DNA from: an uncultured Chromatiaceae bacterium
GTDB taxonomy: Bacteria > Pseudomonadota > Gammaproteobacteria > Enterobacterales > Alteromonadaceae
Length of the DNA stretch: 13,560 nt
NCBI GenBank assembly: GCA_946482325.1
Contig: CAMLRA010000111.1
Location: 1-13,560, forward strand
Direction: 5' to 3'
Shown: piece by piece, positions 1 to 7,700 of the stretch
How the letters are laid out: each line of letters starts with the position of its first letter
Position numbering within the stretch: the stretch's first letter is position 1
Made by a program: the position numbers and the translations under genes
Notes under the pieces: generated by a model
Databases searched by the model: none
What the model saw: only the letters and a program-made list of their open reading frames with translations
What the model was told of the DNA's origin: nothing

Positions 1-1718
1 CCTACAGTTTCAATGCGGTTATTTCCCTCGCTCGCTTTCATTTGGCTTTTTGTAATGGCATCAGCAGCTTCTTGGGAGCCACTTTGAAAGGCTGAGATCA
101 TCTGTTGGATATCTTTCGTGGATGATGCAGTGCGACTAGCCAGCGCTCTCACTTCATCGGCTACCACTGCAAAGCCTCTGCCTTGTTCGCCTGCCCGGGC
201 CGCTTCGATTGCAGCATTCAACGCGAGCAAATTGGTTTGTTCCGCAATGCTATTGATAACATCCAAAACGGCCGTAATTTCTGTGCTTTTGCTTTTAAGA
301 AGCTCAATAACCCGGGCTGTGGCACTGACTTCCTGAGATAACTCGCCAATCAAAGCGATTGTTTGCAACAATTGCTGCTGACCCTGCGCTGCATTTTTCT
401 GCACAAGCTCGGAAAGCTCTGCGGCTTCAGTTGTCGTCAGAGCAACATCACGAACCGTCGTGCTCATCTCATGCATGGCGGTCGCTGCGAGTTCCGTATC
501 CTGTTGTTGGCGTTGGAGCCCTTTAAAAGTCTGCGCTGTCACGACTGAAGACTCTTCGGCAGCCGCGGCTAATTGAGCAGACGCACTACTCAGTCCACCA
601 ATCACTTTTTGCAACTGAGTAATTAAAGATGCTGTGGCCCGGGATATATTCCCAAACTCATCATCGCCGGCACCTGCAGTGATTTGGTGGGGATCCATAG
701 TTAAATCACCTGATGCAACAGCCGCCAGCGTTTGTTCTATCGACGTTACAGCATTGGCCATGGAGTGAATCATTTTGCGAATGACCATCACAGTGACAAT
801 ACCGAGTAAACTCAATAATACAGCCAAAAACATCAGTTGATTGAGTGCAGTTCGCTTTAACTCAGCAGCCTCTGCAGATAGCTCATCAGACAACACTTTT
901 TCAAACTCTGTAAGTTTAGCGATTCGTGCGGTAGCCAAGTCAAACCAAGCAGCATCATCAATTGAAAACTCTGTAGCGGTTGCTTTGGCAAAAGCTTGCT
1001 GATGAATATCGGCGACTTGGCGAAACTCCGGGAGTAACTGCATATCATCCCAGCGCTTTTTCTGTGCTGCAGTGAGCATGCCAGACATGCTTTCCACATA
1101 AGCACGATAAGCCCCCAGATTGTTGGCAAAAGTCGTCAGCGTTTGCTCGGTAAAACGGCTCTGACTGAACACTATGCCCAAAATTGCGCGCTCCCGTCCG
1201 GCTCTTTCTTTTGTTTCAATGAGTTTATTCAGCGTGGCCAGGCTTCTACTTAACGCTAAGTGCTCAAGCTGAAGCTCAGCTTGATGATCATTAGCGATAA
1301 GACCTGAGATCAATTTAGTGTACCGGGTAGCAGATTCAGCACTCTCGATTGAAAGCCCGTCTATTTTTGTCCTGAGCTCATCTACTTCAACTTCAATGGC
1401 TGAAAATTCTTTGATGCCGATTGGTCTTACTAAACTGAGAGCGTCGTCTGTTTTGTTGCGCAGTCCGGATAACCGCTCTTTGAAGCGTGATCCTTTACTT
1501 GCTAGAACGACACCACTTGCGCCTCTTTCAGCCTGTAAGGTGCCGATCAATTGGCTTACTTTCACGGAATGGCTGACGGTCGTTTCAACCTGCAGTGCGA
1601 TAGTGTAGTTTCCCAAATCCAGCAAAATACGATTGAGCGCTAACCCAAGCAGGGCCAGAACAGGCAACGTCAATAACACGATTAGTTTTGCTTTGACTGT
1701 AAGGTTACGGATTTCCAT
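1..1718 (-). CDS. NIT-domain methyl-accepting chemotaxis protein (3' end beyond window)
   Basis: This is an inner-membrane chemoreceptor that passes a periplasmic signal to CheA/CheW; only the first 572 codons are in the window. Translated from an ATG at 1718, it has a transmembrane segment at about residues 12-33 and a periplasmic domain at about 50-285. That domain has the hallmarks of the nitrate/nitrite-sensing NIT domain: LQAERG at 61-66, then an R..TDDAL stretch, and KERAGRERA at 170-178. A second membrane segment follows at 292-313, then a HAMP region at about 314-365 and the MCP signalling domain. The conserved hairpin tip, starting [20 protein letters not shown], begins at residue 489. 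An in-frame ATG at 1760 would add 14 residues, but neither start has a strong ribosome binding site; 1718 gives the usual short basic N-terminus before the membrane segment. The MCP call is certain and the NIT call strong. Nitrate or nitrite as ligand is inferred from the NIT family and the neighbouring nar genes. Confidence 0.93.
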   Translation of the reverse strand, partial: MEIRNLTVKAKLIVLLTLPVLALLGLALNRILLDLGNYTIALQVETTVSHSVKVSQLIGTLQAERGASGVVLASKGSRFKERLSGLRNKTDDALSLVRPIGIKEFSAIEVEVDELRTKIDGLSIESAESATRYTKLISGLIANDHQAELQLEHLALSRSLATLNKLIETKERAGRERAILGIVFSQSRFTEQTLTTFANNLGAYRAYVESMSGMLTAAQKKRWDDMQLLPEFRQVADIHQQAFAKATATEFSIDDAAWFDLATARIAKLTEFEKVLSDELSAEAAELKRTALNQLMFLAVLLSLLGIVTVMVIRKMIHSMANAVTSIEQTLAAVASGDLTMDPHQITAGAGDDEFGNISRATASLITQLQKVIGGLSSASAQLAAAAEESSVVTAQTFKGLQRQQQDTELAATAMHEMSTTVRDVALTTTEAAELSELVQKNAAQGQQQLLQTIALIGELSQEVSATARVIELLKSKSTEITAVLDVINSIAEQTNLLALNAAIEAARAGEQGRGFAVVADEVRALASRTASSTKDIQQMISAFQSGSQEAADAITKSQMKASEGNNRIETV

Positions 1719-1921
1719 CGTCGTGAAAGGCCTTTTATTTTTCCCTGATAGAAACAACATAGGAGACGCACCGAAAAAGGCAAACAACTACCACTTTCGG
1801 ATTAAGCCATGATTAAACTACCTAAAAAGAGCAATTAGATGCAGCGTTGATCATCTGTTTTTCAATTGGGGCGCATGATTGTTTAAGCGACAAACCTGTC
1901 AGTAAGCCGATATCCAAGCAC
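1719..1921. other. Gap upstream of the chemoreceptor gene
   Basis: These 203 bases separate the 93-residue ORF from the chemoreceptor start. No coding region is convincing here. On the minus strand there is a long AT-leaning leader, which should hold the chemoreceptor promoter. I could not find a sigma-70 or sigma-28 promoter good enough to report. A loose inverted repeat (CCGAAA at 1771-1776, TTTCGG at 1795-1800) is too short and too widely spaced to interpret. Confidence 0.4.
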
Positions 1922-2203
1922 TTAAACTCGTTCCCGAAGCAAATTGTTGCGCAACAACGCGCGCCGGACGCTCAGACACATTTTTCCGAATCGGCGGATC
2001 TCGTCAAATTTTGGGCTTACACCCCGTTTCATTGCGCTTTCCCAATAACAGATCTCGCTATCCACCATTTCGAGTAGTTTTTTCGGACAGCCGGCACAAT
2101 CGGTGTTGGCGCCACAAATAAAGGTACTCGGTTCATACAACGGAAATTCTGCTTTTACCTGCGCAATAATCTCGCGCATTGCAGTCATGCGATCCGGCTT
2201 CAT
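1922..2203 (-). CDS. Small cysteine-containing protein of unknown function
   Basis: I do not recognise this 93-residue protein. It has no signal peptide or membrane segment, so it is probably cytoplasmic. It carries a cysteine cluster C30-X5-C36-X2-C39 followed by PKKLLE, plus C52 and C76, and a basic C-terminal helix (residues 70-93). The pattern could bind a metal or Fe-S centre or be redox-active, but this is inference. The chosen start is the ATG at 2203, which overlaps the stop of the preceding gene as ATGA and suggests translational coupling. A GTG at 2212 in the same frame would add three residues. The dense, non-repetitive composition and the coupling argue that it is real. It lies downstream of narX in the same direction and may be co-transcribed with it. 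Confidence 0.72.
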   Translation of the reverse strand: MKPDRMTAMREIIAQVKAEFPLYEPSTFICGANTDCAGCPKKLLEMVDSEICYWESAMKRGVSPKFDEIRRFGKMCLSVRRALLRNNLLRERV

Positions 2204-2502
2204 TGTCGGCACTCATTTGCATTATCTGGTGTAGGAGGTTGGGTGGACTGAACGCTGGTAGCGGCGCGTCCATCCGCGATTTCCTGTGCTATCAGCTCCT
2301 GAAAAAACAACAGATGTTGATTGAGTTTCAAAATGCCATCCAGCAATTGTTGCTGGGTGTTGATTAGCCGAGCCTGGGCGGTAAATTCAGCAAGGCTCAA
2401 AGGAATTTGGTCTCCCTGTGAACAGGGACCGCAGGGTAATGTTATTGATTTCTCAGTACTACCTGGACACAGGGATGAAAATTGATTATCGCGCGTAGAC
2501 AC
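2200..2502 (-). CDS. Small protein with N-terminal cysteines and a predicted helical hairpin or coiled coil
   Basis: I do not recognise this 100-residue protein. Its N-terminus has C12 and a C24-X2-C27 pair. Residues 36-78 form a glutamine- and leucine-rich stretch likely to be a long helix or coiled coil. The last 20 residues are a Ser/Pro/Thr-rich tail with C98. No signal peptide or membrane segment is seen. An in-frame TAA directly precedes the GTG at 2502, so the gene cannot start earlier. A GGTGG lies four bases upstream of that GTG as a rather close ribosome binding site. Its stop overlaps the ATG of the next small gene (ATGA), so the two are probably expressed together, and narX ends 89 bases upstream. 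Existence is moderately supported; function is unknown. Confidence 0.62.
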   Translation of the reverse strand: MSTRDNQFSSLCPGSTEKSITLPCGPCSQGDQIPLSLAEFTAQARLINTQQQLLDGILKLNQHLLFFQELIAQEIADGRAATSVQSTQPPTPDNANECRQ

Positions 2503-2515
2503 TTATCCACCGAGA

Positions 2516-2543
2516 CTTCATGATGAGTCGCTACATCATGAAG
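2516..2543. repeat. Perfect 10-bp inverted repeat between narX and the small genes
   Basis: CTTCATGATG (2516-2525) and CATCATGAAG (2534-2543) are perfect reverse complements separated by eight bases. The element sits in the 89-base gap after the narX stop and 14 bases before the GTG start of the next leftward gene. It could be a small mRNA hairpin or a protein-binding operator. It lacks the GC-rich stem and T tract of an intrinsic terminator. Confidence 0.6.
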
Positions 2544-2591
2544 CCCGGCGCTCTTTGTGCCAATTCACCTGAAGAGGTAGTTCTTGTGGAT

Positions 2592-4403
2592 CTAGGCTGG
2601 AACCGTCTGCGCGAGGTACTCAGGATAAAACCTGAAATAGACGCCGGTACCACCTTCTGGTCGGCGCTCGATCCGTAGTTCCCCATGCAGCTGCCTGCTG
2701 CGCTCCTGCATGATGGCAAGGCCATAATGATTGAGCTTTTCGGCTTTATCAGGAATACCAATGCCGTTGTCCTCAACACAAAGCTCTATCCATTTGTCAG
2801 GATGTTGTTTAAGTCCAACCAAAACTTCGGAACCTCTGCTATGGTGTACAGCGTTTTGACTGGCTTCCCGTACTATTTGCAGCAAGTGGATTTCTTCTTG
2901 TGGTGACAGCGGAATATTCGCTAACTGGTAGTCGACGCGAAACCGCATACCGGACTGCTCAGCTAATACAACCACAGCCTGCTGCAGTGCTGCTTCGACG
3001 CCGCCGCCGTCCACTTTTAACCGGAACGTGGTCAATAATTCACGCAGCTGACGATAGGCGCTATCAAGCCCCTGCTTCAGTTCATCCGTGATTTCCTGCA
3101 GAAGCTCAGGGCGTTGTTTTTCAATAGATTTATTCAGCCTTGTTACCTGAATTTTCAGATACGACAACGCCTGAGCCAAAGAATCATGCAGTTCACGGGC
3201 AATGACCGTGCGTTCTTGCATCAGGACCAAACGGCGGGCTTGTTCCTGCTCTTGCTTCAGACTGAGAGCTATCGCAATATGACCTGCAACACTGCGGAAT
3301 AACTGCAGCTGCCAGTCACTCAGGGATTCTGTGCTGTGAGTACGGACAACCAACACGCCGTGATGCTGCGCTTCGCGCTGAACCTGAAATCGATACACCC
3401 AGCCACTATTATCTATCTGACCACTTTCACTGGCCGACGTACAATCACCACAGCTTGAACGTCCACATTCTTCATGACTGTTATCAGGCAAGATTTGCAA
3501 ATATGGCCGGCTGCCCTGCTCGGTCAGCAGGCAAAGTTCGATGTCCGCAACCGAAACGACCTGCTGCAATTGCTGCACTATGGTATCAAGCCTGCTGCGA
3601 TCTACCGTTTCAATCGTCAGGTCCCGCACCATGTCATATAAGAACTGCAGTTTAGTATTGGATTTTTGTAACGCATCGGTTTGCGCATCCACCCGTTTTT
3701 GTAAGGTGCCATACATAGACGCAATAGCGTCCGACATCTTATTCAATGTTTGCGCCAGCACACCAAGTTCGTCCTGTTCCTGCGGTTCTACCCGGCAAGT
3801 AAAATCACCTTGGCCGATCCGATGTGCCGCTCGGGTTAATTCACTTAATGGTTGCTCAACCCTGTTGCGTAACCAATGCAGGACCACTGCGGCGAGAAAC
3901 ACTGTGGTAAAAAGCGCGAAGATTTGCACGATGCGCAATAAGCGGACCTTATGCTCAGCATCCTGCTGAATGGTGCTGACCAATACTTCGATATCATTTA
4001 CCTGACGCTGCGCCCGAAGAAACCGCTCTGATGCCGACAGTTGCTTCAGCTGCTGGTCCAGTTGCAGCCAATTTTGCCTCGCCTGAACGAACTGTAAATT
4101 CAGCTGTGGATTGGCCGTTTTCATGTGGCTGAATACCGGGTGCTGCCAGCTCTGTATCAGCTTTTCCCGCGCTGCCAGGAAATCTGTACTCGATGGCTGT
4201 TCACTTAACATCACCACTTTGAAAGTCTGCATCCGAAGTGACCCGGCGACGTTGATCGCTAACGCATCACTGTCGGCCCGTTCGGACAGCCAGTAGGAAA
4301 TAATCATGGTCCCGAGCGCTAAAGTGACGATGATGCCAAGAGCAATGCCAATGCGACTGACAATTGAAGACTGATGCTTCAATAGAGGTTTGATTTTTGA
4401 CAT
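2592..4403 (-). CDS. narX: NarX/NarQ-type nitrate/nitrite sensor histidine kinase
   Basis: This inner-membrane kinase senses periplasmic nitrate or nitrite and phosphorylates a NarL/NarP-type regulator. The 603 residues follow the NarX plan: membrane segment at about 17-38; nitrate-binding P-box at about 46-62 containing NVAGSLRMQ; second membrane segment at about 157-178; HAMP at about 178-230 and a following signalling helix; GAF-like central module at about 260-385; H-box RELHDSLAQ with H406; a RQLRELLTTF stretch at 451-460; N-box around N517; and the DNGIGI ATP-binding loop at 545-550. This is the HPK7 kinase class. The ATG at 4403 is chosen because GAGGAG lies seven bases upstream; a TTG at 4451 in frame would add 16 residues but is poorly placed. 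The central module has a C313-X4-C318-X2-C321 cluster, which E. coli NarX lacks as I recall it and which is more like NarQ. NarX versus NarQ is therefore not fully settled. No response regulator gene is next to it. Confidence 0.93.
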   Translation of the reverse strand: MSKIKPLLKHQSSIVSRIGIALGIIVTLALGTMIISYWLSERADSDALAINVAGSLRMQTFKVVMLSEQPSSTDFLAAREKLIQSWQHPVFSHMKTANPQLNLQFVQARQNWLQLDQQLKQLSASERFLRAQRQVNDIEVLVSTIQQDAEHKVRLLRIVQIFALFTTVFLAAVVLHWLRNRVEQPLSELTRAAHRIGQGDFTCRVEPQEQDELGVLAQTLNKMSDAIASMYGTLQKRVDAQTDALQKSNTKLQFLYDMVRDLTIETVDRSRLDTIVQQLQQVVSVADIELCLLTEQGSRPYLQILPDNSHEECGRSSCGDCTSASESGQIDNSGWVYRFQVQREAQHHGVLVVRTHSTESLSDWQLQLFRSVAGHIAIALSLKQEQEQARRLVLMQERTVIARELHDSLAQALSYLKIQVTRLNKSIEKQRPELLQEITDELKQGLDSAYRQLRELLTTFRLKVDGGGVEAALQQAVVVLAEQSGMRFRVDYQLANIPLSPQEEIHLLQIVREASQNAVHHSRGSEVLVGLKQHPDKWIELCVEDNGIGIPDKAEKLNHYGLAIMQERSRQLHGELRIERRPEGGTGVYFRFYPEYLAQTVPA

Positions 4404-4558
4404 GCCGGCTCCTCGAATTGATAAGCGGATTCTACCTCTTTCTGTGACCAATTTCAGTGGCTACTCCTTTTGCGCCGAACCTCAAACCACCACCTGCCCG
4501 GTCGATTTATATTTTATATATTCACTAATTAATTCATATAGATAGCAAAAAACAAAAC

Positions 4559-4574
4559 TACCCACTTAGTGGTA
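4559..4574. promoter_or_regulatory. NarL/NarP 7-2-7 binding site
   Basis: TACCCACTTAGTGGTA consists of two NarL-type heptamers (TACCCAC, and TACCACT on the other strand) facing each other with two bases between. This is the known 7-2-7 arrangement bound by NarL and NarP. Each half fits the TACYNMT pattern with at most one mismatch. Its centre is about 95 bases upstream of the narG start of transcription predicted from the FNR-like box. It could serve narG, narX or both. Confidence 0.78.
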
Positions 4575-4613
4575 CTTTCAACCTATCGTACCTGTTTTGA
4601 CTCCGTGGATTGC

Positions 4614-4627
4614 TTGCGCCAAATCAA
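4614..4627 (+). promoter_or_regulatory. FNR/ANR-like box of the narG promoter
   Basis: TTGCG-CCAA-ATCAA matches the FNR consensus TTGAT-N4-ATCAA at eight of ten defined positions, with a perfect right half. If it sits at -41.5, transcription would start near 4662. A -10 hexamer CAGACT then falls at 4650-4655, keeping the conserved second A and final T. This is a plausible oxygen-controlled class II activator site, but the left half is imperfect. Confidence 0.58.
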
Positions 4628-4721
4628 TCATGATTCTGCTTGCGCATTCCAGACTACTGGCAAGTTCAGCAAATGATCCGGCATACCAATATCAACCGGG
4701 TCGGCAAGCAGGAGTAATACA

Positions 4722-7700
4722 ATGAGTCACTTGCTCGACAAACTGCGTTTTTTTAAAACGCGCAGCACGCCATTCGCCGACGGGCACGGCGTTACCACCA
4801 ATCAGGACAGAACCTGGGAACAGGGTTACCGCCAACGCTGGCAACATGACAAGATTGTCCGCTCCACTCATGGCGTTAACTGTACAGGTTCATGCAGCTG
4901 GAAGATATATGTCAAAGATGGTCTGGTGACCTGGGAAACCCAACAAACAGACTACCCACGCACTCGTCCAGATCTGCCGAATCACGAGCCACGCGGTTGC
5001 CCCCGCGGCGCCAGTTATTCCTGGTATATCTACAGCGCCAACCGGCTGAAATACCCGAAAGTTCGTCAGCACCTGATGAAACTGTGGCGTGAAGCCAAAG
5101 CGGTACATCAGGACCCGGTACAAGCCTGGCAATCGATTGTGTCTGATCCGGTCAAAGCCAAAAGCTATAAAGAACGCCGCGGTTTAGGTGGTTTTATCCG
5201 TGCCAGCTGGGACGAAGTCAATGAACTCATCGCCGCTGCCAACATTTACACCACCAAGCAGTATGGCCCTGACCGTGTCACAGGCTTCTCACCAATTCCG
5301 GCAATGTCGATGGTGTCTTACGCTGCAGGCGCACGGTACTTGTCACTGATTGGCGGTAACTGCTTAAGTTTCTATGACTGGTATTGCGACTTACCGCCTT
5401 CTTCGCCACAAGTTTGGGGCGAGCAAACTGACGTGCCTGAATCTGCGGATTGGTACAACTCCAATTACATTATTGTTTGGGGTTCAAACGTGCCGCAAAC
5501 ACGCACCCCAGACGCGCATTTCTTATCTGAGGTGCGTTACAAAGGCACAAAAACCTGTGTCATCACCTCGGATTATTCCGAAGCCTCTAAATTCGGTGAC
5601 ACTTGGCTCGCGCCAAAACAAGGCACAGATGCGGCCTTAGCCATGGCCTTTGGCCATGTGATCTTAAAAGAATTCCATGTTGACAGCCCGAGCAGCTATT
5701 TCACTGACTATGTGCGGCGTTACACCGATATGCCGATGCTGGTGTTATTAGAAGAACACGACGGCAAGCTGACGCAAGGCCGCTTCCTGCGCGCCGCCGA
5801 TCTGGTCGACAACCTCGGTGAAGCCAATAACCCGGACTGGAAAACCATCGGTATCAAACAAGACGGCAGTCTGACCAGTCCAAACGGCGCCATCGGTTAC
5901 CGCTGGGGACAAAACACCGATCAGGTCGGTAAATGGAACCTGGAGCAAAAAGACAAAGACGGTGACATTGAACTGAAACTGTCATTGATTGACGCTCATG
6001 ACGCCATTGCTGAAGTCGCATTCCCATACTTCGGCGGCGCTCCACATGAATACAAATACTTCCAGCATACCGAACACGACGAAGTACAGACCCGTCGCAT
6101 TCCGGTGCGTAAAGTCCAGCTGAAAGATGGTACTGAGGCCTTAGTAGCAACGGTCTATGATCTGACATTGGCGCATTATGGTGTCGACAATGGTGCAGCT
6201 TTTGGTCTTGCCGATCCTCATCGTGCAGCGTCATATAACGACAACGTGCCATACACCCCTGCCTGGCAACAAGCTATCACTGGCGTTGAGCCGGCGGCCT
6301 TGATTCAGGTGGCTCGCGAGTTTGCCCGCAATGCCGACAAAACCCGTGGCCGTTCTATGGTCATAGTTGGTGCCGCGCTCAACCACTGGTACCACATGGA
6401 CATGAACTACCGTGGCCTCATTAACATGTTGATGATGTGTGGTTGTATCGGTCAGAGCGGTGGTGGCTGGGCGCACTATGTCGGTCAGGAAAAACTGCGG
6501 CCGCAAACCGGCTGGGCCCCGCTGGCGTTTGCACTGGATTGGCAAAAACCACCGCGCCATATGAACGGCACCTCGTTTTTCTACAACCACGCCAGCCAAT
6601 GGCGTTACGAAAAACTCGATATGGCCGAAGTGGTGTCACCACTGGCCAATAAAGAAAAATGGACCGGTTCAATCATTGATTTTAACAGCCGCGCCGAACG
6701 CATGGGCTGGCTGCCATCTGCGCCACAGCTTGGCACCAACCCGCTGCATTTGACCAGCAAAGCCAAAGCCGCCGGTATTGACGTCAAAGACTATGTCGTA
6801 CAGGAGCTCAAAGCTGGCAACCTGAAATTCGCCTGCCAGGAACCGGAAAATCCACAAAACTTCCCGCGTAATATGTTTATCTGGCGATCCAACCTGCTCG
6901 GCTCCAGCGGTAAAGGCCATGAATATATGCTGCGTCACCTGCTTGGCACCAAACATGGTTTACTTGGCAAAGACTTAGGCGGTTTTGGCGGTAAAAAACC
7001 AGAAGATGTGCAATGGACCGACAACGCTGCCGAAGGCAAAGTTGATTTGTGGGTGACGTTAGATTTCCGCATGTCGACGACTTGTCTGTATTCCGACATC
7101 GTGCTGCCAACAGCGACCTGGTATGAAAAAGACGATATGAATACCTCGGATATGCATCCGTTTATTCATCCGTTATCTGCCGCGATTGACCCGGTATGGG
7201 AAGCGCGCAGCGACTGGGAAATCTTTAAAGGCATCGCCAAAGAATTCTCGCGGTTATGCCCGGGCCATTTAGGGGTAGAAACCGATTTGGTTACCACCCC
7301 AATGCACCACGACACTCCGGCCGAACTGGCACAGCCGTATGGCGTTAAAGCCTGGTGGAAAGGCGAATGTGAAGCGGTTCCAGGCATCACCATGCCACAT
7401 CTGAATGTGGTTGAGCGTGATTATCCCAATACCTATCAGCGTTTTACCTCGCTTGGGCCTTTGCTGGAAAAAACCGGCAACGGCGGCAAAGGCATCAGCT
7501 GGGATACCAAAAATGAGGTGCATTTCCTCAAAGAGCTGAACCGCACCCATACCGCAGACGGTGTGAATAAAGGTTTGGCACGGATAGACAGTGCGATTGA
7601 TGCCTGTGAAGTGATTTTAAGCTTAGCGCCGGAAACCAATGGCCAGGTTGCGGTGAAAGCCTGGGCGGCTTTATCCAAAATCACTGGCCGTGACCACCGA

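Larger units (their letters stand above)
4404..4721. promoter_or_regulatory. Divergent narX-narG control region
   Basis: These 318 bases hold no gene. Bases 4504-4560 are strongly AT-rich with several TATAAA-like hexamers on the minus strand. They could serve the narX promoter or as an upstream element or IHF-bending tract for narG. To the right lie the NarL-type inverted repeat (4559-4574), a further heptamer-like TACCTGT (4589-4595) and an FNR-like box (4614-4627), then about 95 bases of narG leader. A TACTCCT matching the NarL heptamer is at 4462-4468 on the narX side; it may be chance. The layout resembles E. coli narG, where FNR binds near -41 and NarL binds near -89. Confidence 0.75.

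Noticed and set aside
1771..1815. Possible sigma-28 flagellar-type promoter for the chemoreceptor on the minus strand
   Set aside because: The best -10 match keeps only about five of eight bases and the -35 at the right distance is poor, so it is no better than chance.
1850..1875. FNR-like box near TTGAT at 1852-1856
   Set aside because: The two half-sites are not separated by four bases, so the geometry required for FNR is missing.
2500..2521. An 11-codon ORF starting at the ATG near 2521 on the minus strand, overlapping the 100-residue gene start
   Set aside because: It has no ribosome binding site and no codon pattern suggesting a leader peptide.
3541..3969. A 142-codon open frame on the plus strand inside narX
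   Set aside because: It lies antisense within a well-supported kinase gene, is cysteine- and serine-rich with no recognisable domain, and has no ribosome binding site; it is a coding shadow.
4404..4451. Upstream TTG start for narX at 4451
   Set aside because: The ATG at 4403 has a strong GAGGAG at ideal spacing, and the extra 16 residues do not resemble a NarX N-terminus.
6231..6672. Overlapping antisense open frames inside narG
   Set aside because: They mirror a highly conserved part of narG and show no domain or translation signal of their own.
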